From assembly GCA_903813345.2 (NCBI GenBank), contig CAIIXF020000001.1, positions 49,557,885 through 49,621,884 on the forward strand: a stretch of 64,000 nucleotides of DNA, written 5' to 3'. Position numbers and translations under genes: made by a program. Position 1 is the first letter of the stretch. Every line of letters begins with the position of its first letter. The notes under the pieces are model-generated. The model had not been told where the DNA came from, searched no databases, and saw only the letters and a program-made list of their open reading frames with translations. Below are positions 56,785 to 64,000 of this stretch, piece by piece. The DNA comes from Owenia fusiformis (lineage: Eukaryota; Annelida; Polychaeta; Sabellida; Oweniidae).

Positions 56785-59700
56785 ATGGCGGAAACAGAAA
56801 TATCGATGGTAACATAAATCTTATTCAATTTTAGACTGTTTACATTTCAGTTAGCTACATTATATTTTTTGAAACATCAATACATGGTACAAAGTATTGG
56901 TACTGTAGATCTGAACAAACCTCGAGTATTATTGTAGATTTCTACTAAACGAATATCAAAATATTTTACCCCTAAGGCCTAATCCCATTCATGGCTTCTG
57001 AGGATGTCACTGTTGACACTTGACAGTGGGGTCAAACATGCAAAGATTGAATTCTTTACTGTTTAAGACATTCGAAAAGGAGGACAAACGTAAAAGAATG
57101 AGAAATAAGAGGTTCTCTATGTAGGGAAGGTGTTTTTTTTATCCAATATAAGTGTTCGTTTGTGAACTGACCACATGCCTGGGAACATGAATAAAAAAAA
57201 ATTGAGTCGAATACAGGTAGGTATCAGAAAACAGAAAGTATGAAGAAGGCTGCCCTTAAGTTTGATCGTTAATTGTACTTAGATTATGGTTTGTCAGATT
57301 GTTTTTTATCTGATTTAAAGGAAGATAAAATAGTATTGCAATTCTAGCTACTTTTACTATTAACCAGGAATCATCTAAATTATTGATTTACCTTCTGGTG
57401 TTACTAAAACCCTAAATCATTCAAAATTTAATGTAATAGACTAATATGCGATAGACGAAAACATGGTCATTAACATAAATATCTCCCGCAATGCATCACT
57501 TCAAAATTGATATAAGTCAAACATATATAAACATGACATCAAACCCGCGTTATATACATGAGAACTTGCTTCTTTTTCATATCGAGTCATCGAGTCTCAG
57601 CTTCCGGGAACTAAGTCGGTGGCGTCACCGTAGAACATTTCATGATTATCGTCAGTTTCGAAACATATTCGTGAAAAGGCTTTGCAGATTGCCATAAGGA
57701 CCTATATTTTTATCGATTGTGCAAATATCCGTGAAGAGGAATGTCAAATAATGCTGAAATTATGTATTCAAAATCGGACTCAGTATATTTCAATGGGGAA
57801 AAAACCCGGATGTAAAAAATTTGTTTCCGGAATTGGAGCTCTTCAACAGGGGAGGTGAGAATATTGTTGTCATTCTGAACTATCGCGTACACCTCTATTG
57901 GCATCCACGACATCGCCAAAACAAGATGGCTGTGGGTCTGGACCAGAGTTCCGAATTAACGCTCGCCACTCTCAATTTGCGAATAATTGGTGAAGGGTTG
58001 CGAACATTTTTCCAAAATAAGTCGCAAGTTTGGCGAATAAATCCTACCGTGAGCACAGATCCATTAGTGGTAAACTTACCAATAGCTGCCGAAAGTTTCC
58101 CGGTAATCCATTCCTTATATCTATCTCAAAAATGCTTTTATGTCGGGATAAAATATTTTTAAGTTTTTCAATATTTACTTCCGTCCTGTGCTGATGACAC
58201 GACTAGTAAAAGATTCCCGCAATGGGGAATTTAACATAGGTACGGTTCAATTGTATAAAAATATTGGGTGTGTCATCGATTCACTTCGGTCCTAGTGGAA
58301 ATGTGAAAAAAATAAAAAAGTGAGAGATAATGCAGTCAGTGACAAAGAAACGCAAGTTTAGAGAAGAGTGGTGTTACGGGAGACCATGGTTGAAGTGTCA
58401 GGACAACAACAACATGTTTTGCGCTCTATGCAAGGAGCAGGCAAAGCACGGTGGTGGTGACAAACGTAATACATGATTTTGATGTAAAAAATTGGTTGTT
58501 CTGATTCAGAAATATCTTTTTAGAAATCTTGAAGAAATACAAGATAAAAACCTTGAAATCAAAGCTTCAAAATGAGCCACAGAAATGCTCAGAATGCACC
58601 AATTTCGATGAAGATATCAAAATTTCCCGGACCCTCCTTAAGCTCGCTTCGCTCGCACTGCTCCGAAAAGTGGCTAATAAAATAAAAATTGGAAAATTAG
58701 CCACTTTGGCTAACATTAATTTTTCTTAATCCAGAACTCTGGTCTGGACAAAACTCTAAATGGAGCTCGCTTGCATTAACAGGTGAATTAAAGCTAATGA
58801 AAGTCTGTAAAATTTAATTTATATGAACAAAAGTTGAACGAAGGATTGGTCTTACTTGTGTGTGATAATTTGTTACAGGACAAAGCTTTAAGTTAATGAA
58901 ACGAACCAAATGCAATAAGATATTTTTTTTGATACCCACTTAAGCTTTTTAATTGGTTTTATACATGCTCCTGGACCTATAGTATTGAAGGGATCACCTC
59001 ATTGTACCAACACGCATTATACCGAAACCCATTATACCGACGCGCATTGTACCGAAAACCAATATACTGACGTGCATTATACCGAAAACCATGACGGGCT
59101 CCCCTTAGGCCCAAAGATTTTGTAATGCCTCAAAAATACACCTTTTTGAGCATTACTTGGCCTTTTGGGACTTTTTAGACCAAATTATCAAAAATGAGCC
59201 TTTAATTTTAAAAATTTGGGCTCAGTTTTTGGGGGCCCAAGAATGTGGCCACCCCCTTCTAAATAAACCTCTGAATAGATCCTATAATTTTACAGGTTAC
59301 CAGCTCTGATTTTCTCAAGACTGAATTTATATAATATAGCGTCGTTCCTGATTATTTCTATCATGTCAGTGATCTCCCCATGTCACTTTTACCGGGGGCT
59401 CCCCCTACTTGAAACCAAAGGCCCCCCAGTTGGCACCCAGTTGGAATCTCCACTTCAACTTCTGATTTGAAAAATGAGTGAAGTAAGCACCTACACTGAG
59501 ATATTGTGAGCGTAGCGAGTGCTGATTTTTCAGACTTGAAATCTTGCACCCAGTTGAAATTTTTTTTGGGGAGAACACTGCATGTACTTTTAAAAATGAT
59601 GAGTGATTTGTTAAAATATGTTTTGTTTGTTGGGTTTTGCTACTCCTTGGATTTGCTGTTTTATAGTCTGATCTTTATCTGAAGAAAGTGACTTTACTCT

Positions 59701-59802
59701 CTATAAACATTTTGATGTTCAATATTTTAAATTTTGTAGGTTCCTGAAGAAATCATGACATCTCAAAAAGACAATCAAGCTATTATTCCACAAAATCAAC
59801 AA

Positions 59803-59851
<49 letters not shown>

Positions 59852-59856
59852 TCTAA
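56785..59856 (+). CDS. Candidate upstream ORF with a Gln-15 tract
   Basis: Exon 56785-56808 (MAETEISM, donor GTAACA) joins in phase 0 to an exon from 59740 after ATTTTGTAG. The second exon reads VPEEIMTSQKDNQAIIPQ and then fifteen CAA codons (59806-59850), ending in TAA at 59854. The SAM-like frame begins 57 bp later in another frame. This could be an upstream ORF in the SAM gene leader, a separate short protein, or a wrong joining. No homologue recognised. Confidence 0.3.
57936..58749 (+). mobile_element. Element with GTCTGGACCAGAGTTC ends
   Basis: Left GTCTGGACCAGAGTTCCGAA pairs with the right end, which in reverse complement reads GTCCAGACCAGAGTTCTGGA (58749-58730). It encloses a short zinc-finger-like frame (58330-58476). 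No clear target-site duplication, so the exact boundaries are uncertain. Confidence 0.5.
58330..58476 (+). pseudogene. Remnant of a transposase-like zinc-finger N-terminus (48 aa)
   Basis: ATG 58330 to TGA 58474-58476. The peptide has KKRKFREEWCYGRPWLKC followed by MFCALCKEQAKHGG. That is the K-(F)-x-x-x-W-x-x-x-x-PWL ... MFCxLC pattern at the start of hAT-related, ZBED/TTF-type transposase-derived proteins. Everything after the first zinc-knuckle half is missing. Inferred to be a transposon fragment. Confidence 0.55.
58995..59095 (+). repeat. Short tandem repeat CATTATACCGA
   Basis: CGCATTATACCGAAAACC-type units occur about five times (for example ACGCATTATACCGAAACCC and GACGTGCATTATACCGAAAA). 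Confidence 0.75.
59091..59265. repeat. Decayed repeat shared with 62,160-62,410
   Basis: Both regions carry GGCCTTTTGGGACTTTT-like and AAATTATCAAAAATGAGCCT-like phrases in the same order. The copy at 62.2 kb begins with a run of G (62,170-62,188) and ends GGATCCACCCCTG. No ends defined here. Confidence 0.4.
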
Positions 59857-59912
59857 TGATGAAGAAACATACAATCATTTAAGAGGATTCAATCCCTCAA
59901 AACCTTTCCAAG

Positions 59913-60170
59913 ATGGCCTCTGCAAAACTGAGTAAATTTGAGAGCTCTCCTGGGAGAAATCAAGAGTTTGTAGATTTTATGGAAAGTCAAAATCTCCTAA
60001 AGTATATTCATTTCTTTCCTCCTGGAATGACTTTGGGATATTTTCGTGCATTGACGGAAGATGACCTTTTCGATGATTATAACGTTTTAGACCGTCCAGT
60101 AAGAATTAAATTGATGAGGGCGGTTGGCCATGCAAGACTGGAGGATGACTTTACCGATACTGAAGCTGAG
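59913..60170 (+). CDS. SAM-like domain protein, first coding exon (86 aa; gene continues)
   Basis: ATG 59913 has a strong Kozak context (CCAAGATGGCC) and an in-frame TAA upstream (59,880). The exon ends in phase 0 at 60170 before GTGAGA. Residues 18-75 resemble a SAM domain: FVDFMESQNLLKYI, then GMTLGYFRALTEDDLFDDY and IKLMRAVGHA, matching the helix pattern and the MTLxxLRxLTEEDL signature. An acidic stretch (LEDDFTDTEAE) follows. No further exon was found with confidence in 60,171-64,000, so introns are long or the gene runs past the right edge. Full architecture unknown. Confidence 0.65.
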
Positions 60171-61316
60171 GTGAGAAGTTTTTTTCATTTATGTTGTTGA
60201 ATATTTTGGTCAAATTACAAAGAAAGAAATACCAATGAAACTATTGGCTTTGTAGGGTATAAAAATGGCCTCAAAAGTGTTCACAATTTGTAGTGTTCAC
60301 TTTAGAGGTATTGACATTCACACAGAATATCTGTTATTGATTGTAGGTAAGTAGAATGTAAATTCATTTTTTCATGGCATTTTCCCATGTGAATCATAAT
60401 ATCCCATTGGTTAGAATTAGAAATGACCAAAAATAAAAAGGAAATGACAGACTTGATGATTAGTCAATTAAGTTCTATATTTATCTGGAGGAATCTCGTG
60501 AATTGATCTAAATATTTTCATGGATCAAATATTAGTGCATTATATTTTGATAGGGTGTGTTTTGAGGTGTGCCATGCTAACTAGTTTTTGCCAATCACAA
60601 GTATTGTTACAAAAAAATTATTATGAAATGTAAAAATAAAAATAGACTTTAAGTATAAATAAATTTGTCCTTGGTTTACATGCCAGCTGCTGTTCATTTC
60701 CACTTTCTCATGTTAATGCCCTAACTGAACTGGACAAATTTGATATAATATGTACATGTACGATAGGTGTTTCTCTTTTGATACTGTGCTCAGTATACTT
60801 GTACAGTAGCATCCTTCATGATTGGACTTCACTGCTATTGCAGCTATTAAGGAAGCATTAAAATATTCTTGGACCAAGGATGGTCCAGCAGGTACTTTTC
60901 TTTTACTTTGATACTGTCACTGGTATTACACTCTTCAAACTACAGGTATTTTAACGAAACAGATACAGATCCGTTTCGGTAATAAAATGTTTGAACCTCA
61001 AAGGTTTGATTTTTCTTTTTTCCTTATTTCATGAGTTGTAGACAGAATCTCCATGACCTTTTTATCACAAACGTGTATCAGTATCATATGTTCAAGAAAA
61101 TATACACATTTGTGAACAAACAGTTCAGAAGATGGCAGAATCATCGATATCAATATAGTATCTCACTTTTGTTAACTGAACTGAGTTAAACGTGCAAATC
61201 GTAACCATTTTTGAAATAACTCGTTTGAAGATTGCAGTACCAGTGACCATCTTGATTTTCAAGGTTTTAGTTGCTCCATGTTATAACCACTTGGAATTCG
61301 AAGATGACCAATGACA
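60171..61316. other. No gene or clear element seen
   Basis: AT-rich sequence, presumably intron of the SAM-like gene. One possible short exon (60,842-60,891, IKEALKYSWTKDGPA) has the wrong phase for the known exon and was not accepted. Confidence 0.3.
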
Positions 61317-61497
61317 GGCCCGTAGCCAGGGGGGTTGGGGCGAACCCCTCCCCTGTCCAAAATTTCTTTCAAAATCATGCAGTTTTTCACCATTCTGACT
61401 ATTTTTTGAGTAATTTTTGGCCTAATTTGCCAAAGTGAACCCCCCCTAGAATTTTTGGGAAAAGTGAACCCCCTTGGTAAATTCTGGCTACGGGCTT
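61317..61497. mobile_element. GGCCCGTAGCC MITE, second copy
   Basis: Left GGCCCGTAGCCAGGGGGGTT and right TTCTGGCTACGGGC are inverted. The interior AATTTCTTTCAAAATCATGC is the same as at 33.5 kb. 181 bp. Confidence 0.8.
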
Positions 61498-62159
61498 GAA
61501 TGACTATGTTCAATGTTGTTGTGAATCCTTTTGATTGCAGTCCTGATAAAATGCCAGATAAACAAGTGCGGATAAGTCATGGTTTAAGTTCACTGGATTG
61601 AATGAATGTTATTGAAATCATTTTCTATGATAGCTAATGTTACCTCAACTAATTTTGTTTTTCTAGGTTAATAAGATGATCATGTATATTTTGAGCTAAA
61701 CAGAAATAGAAAAATCAATTTCATTAATTGCAGTAGTGTTCAACATAAACCAGGGGTTTTATGAGCAGTAGGCCCTAGGCAGTTGTTTTTACCCAAAAAT
61801 TGCCTGTCCTTGGAAACATTTACAAGTGTTTCCATGTTATAATTATGATTTTTGACAGTTTTGTCAATTGTTTCCTTAAGTTTTTTTGTTTTGATGTCGG
61901 AAATTCTAATGAAACTGTAAAGTAACTGTAAAGCCTTCTATCTGTTCAATTAAGATACTACATAACTGTGGAAATAGCATTTGTAAAGATTTCCTCTTCA
62001 TTTCCTCTATCTACAGTATACATATAGTTAACAATTAGAGCATGTGTTTTTGCATGTCAATAACCTCTACTCTGGTACTCTGATGCCAAGTGACTAGTAT
62101 TAATCAGATGAAGTTCTCTTTTAATGAAGTAAAATCAAACTCTTGTATAGGGTGCCATA

Positions 62160-62410
62160 TATTATATACTGGCTGATCTGGGGGGGGGGGGGGGGGGGCT
62201 TGGATGGGACCAGAAAAATTTGGCCTAAAATTTTTTTAGGGCCTGATCAATGGGCCTTTTTGGTCCTTTTAAGGCCTTATTTTTTAATGTTAGTTCAAAT
62301 TATCAAGAAAATGGGCCTTAAATCTTCAAAAAAATATTCACGCAAGCGCTGAATTTATTTCAAAACTTCAATTATGGCCCTTCTTTCTTGGTTCCCGGAT
62401 CCACCCCTGC
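62160..62410. repeat. Repeat with G-run, related to 59,091-59,265
   Basis: An 18-19 bp G run (62,170-62,188) is followed by GGGACCAGAAAAATTTGGCC and several AGGGCCT / GGGCCTTT phrases. It ends at GGTTCCCGGATCCACCCCTG. Confidence 0.45.
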
Positions 62411-62444
62411 TATAGTAGACTATTGCGATTTTCACATTTATTAT

Positions 62445-62548
62445 GTCTGTGGTAACATATTGTTATAGTCTCCAACTTTTTTTGTGGACTGTGTTCAGCA
62501 ATTGGTGTTTGGCATGATATTTGGCATCTGTATGTTAATGCTTTGTTA
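62445..62548. repeat. GTGACA / TGTAACAAA family copy (degenerate)
   Basis: GTTATAGTCTCCAACTTTTT, GTGGACTG, CAGCAATTGGTGTTTGGCAT and TGTATGTTAATGCTTTGTT match the order seen at 43.6 and 46.6 kb. Confidence 0.5.
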
Positions 62549-64000
62549 AATGAATTGACTGTTGCCATTGTTACACCTCTCTAGTGTTCACTGAATGTAA
62601 TATAACTGTGGACTCACTTATACTGTTATAAAGTTAAAACTTATCAGGGAATGGTCCATAAATTACAGCATACTGACTATTGCTTCAAGATACCCCTGTA
62701 TGGAATTTTAAATGATCGTGGTTTGAAACATGTATAAAATAGGAAATACATAATTGAATAAGATATTAATAGGTCTCAAAAGCAGAGAAATAGGATAAGT
62801 TCAAAGGTGTACAGATAGAAACATTTTTTAAAGTATGAATTATGTTTTAGGTTGAAAGGTTCTGTTTTTATGGAATCTAGGCTTACTTCAAACATTTCAT
62901 TCTCAGCGATAAAAACCTTCAGTAATTTACAGCTCTAAAGATAATTCAGACTTATTATATCTCTTTGTTTGATAGACACTCCATGTAGGATTTTCATAGA
63001 GAAATGAATGCTTAAAATTCCAATCAAAATTATAAAGGTGGATTTGCCAATATTCATTAAAAATCTTGGCGATTTATGATCACACTTTAGAGCCTTGATT
63101 TACAATCCCTTGTTTAAAGTCAAAGTTGTGAAATCAGAGAGTAACATAAATATGTCAAGATAACTTAATGCCAATACCTTAGAAGCTGGAGCTTTTGAAG
63201 TACAGAAATGTACAGTAAGTCTGGTAAGTTCTCACTGTCAAACTCTAACTCTTGAGTATATCTCATAAAACATTGATCTTGACCTCCGGAACTCATTTGC
63301 CACGCTATAAATGGAACTTCAGCCTTTTAGCCCTATCATAAATATGTTTTCATTGATTTGTTACAAAATTTATGGGGATTATATTCTGAGCTATTGGTTC
63401 TTGTAGAATGTCATAATATTTAGGTTTGTCTTCATTAAAATGGGTAAATGTTGTCCCAAAGTAAGAGCTTCGTTATTGATCGATTTTTTATTTTTATGTT
63501 TTCAATTAGTGTCTATACTGGTATAGGTATACTAATCATGTACCTACTCTAAATACTATTTACAAAGAGTACATGTAGATGACTCAGTTACCATTTGTTT
63601 ATAAAAAGCAATTATTGATGAATATTACATTATTCATGTATTAAAAAAAACTAGACATGGATCACATCTCAAATGAATACATAAATGAAGTAGCTAAATC
63701 CGAGTATATCCAGTAAGTCTTGTATTAGAGCTTTTCACACAGTCTGCTCGCTGTGTTTTTTGTAATTGTGTTTTCCATAATAGTGTTTTCCATCAGGCGG
63801 TCTCTTTGAACTTGGAGAAAAATGATAAACATGTGAGTTATTCATCATAAAAAGTCTAGCACAAATGAATCATTGTGATAAGCATAATGCATGGGATACC
63901 ATGTCAGACTGTTTCTACTTACTACTAGAGGGAATAACAGAAAATGTCACTTTGACTCCATCTCATAGTTATTGTATATTATACTCCAAATGAGCGCTTT
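62549..64000. other. No gene or clear element seen
   Basis: AT-rich sequence without a supported exon. A short frame (MDHISNEYINEVAKSEYI, 63,657-63,712) ends at a good GTAAGT donor but has no supporting acceptor or partner exon. Confidence 0.3.

Noticed and set aside
57821-58162. 113-codon plus-strand frame
   Set aside because: Begins with TTG, overlaps the left end of a repeat element, and shows no domain.
60842-60891. Possible exon IKEALKYSWTKDGPA with CAG acceptor and GTACTT donor
   Set aside because: Its phase does not fit the preceding SAM-like exon (phase 0), and no partner exon was found.
63657-63713. Possible first exon MDHISNEYINEVAKSEYI before GTAAGT
   Set aside because: No acceptor with a pyrimidine tract, no promoter signal and no continuing exon in the window.

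Overview
This is animal nuclear DNA. It is AT-rich, genes are split by introns with canonical GT/AG sites, and long intergenic and intronic stretches are packed with small inverted-repeat elements. Gene content (a MyD88 homologue, HP1BP3, PPWD1, an ankyrin/SOCS-box protein, intronless C2H2 zinc-finger genes, a MetE-like methyltransferase) and repeat style (a gtccgtccgt-rich element, many foldback MITEs, a tRNA-derived SINE) suggest a marine invertebrate. A lophotrochozoan, perhaps a bivalve mollusc, is my best guess; the species is not determined.

Layout. 1-3,100: no exon, several repeats. 3,104-7,917 (-): 5' part of a MyD88-like gene whose TIR exons should lie left of the window. 8,000-11,500: repeats only. 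11,539-17,521 (-): complete ten-exon HP1BP3 homologue (749 aa). 17,700-21,650: transposon-derived repeats. 21,701-41,229 (+): complete fifteen-exon PPWD1 (615 aa). Its 9.5-kb intron 13 holds three intronless zinc-finger genes, called A (-), B (+) and C (-) here. 44,042-48,724 (+): six-exon, 350-aa MetE-type methionine synthase catalytic-domain protein. 49,041-56,425 (-): six-exon, 652-aa ankyrin-repeat SOCS-box protein with a fourth zinc-finger copy (D, frameshifted) in intron 5. 59,913-60,170 (+): first coding exon of a SAM-like protein. The rest, to 64,000, shows only repeats.

Reading frames were joined by hand. Intron phases close exactly for HP1BP3, PPWD1, the MetE-like gene and the ankyrin gene, which is strong internal support.

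Most notable: (i) a 62-bp tandem array in the MetE-like gene that has copied the end of exon 3 with its 5' splice site about 16 times, and a smaller case of the same thing in HP1BP3; (ii) a family of nested, intronless zinc-finger genes with TATA plus initiator promoters and clusters of one 13-bp motif (ATCAAACAGATTA) upstream of every copy; (iii) an intron-bearing core MetE gene in an animal; (iv) many foldback elements, some nested in one another, one ending 40 bp from a PPWD1 exon.
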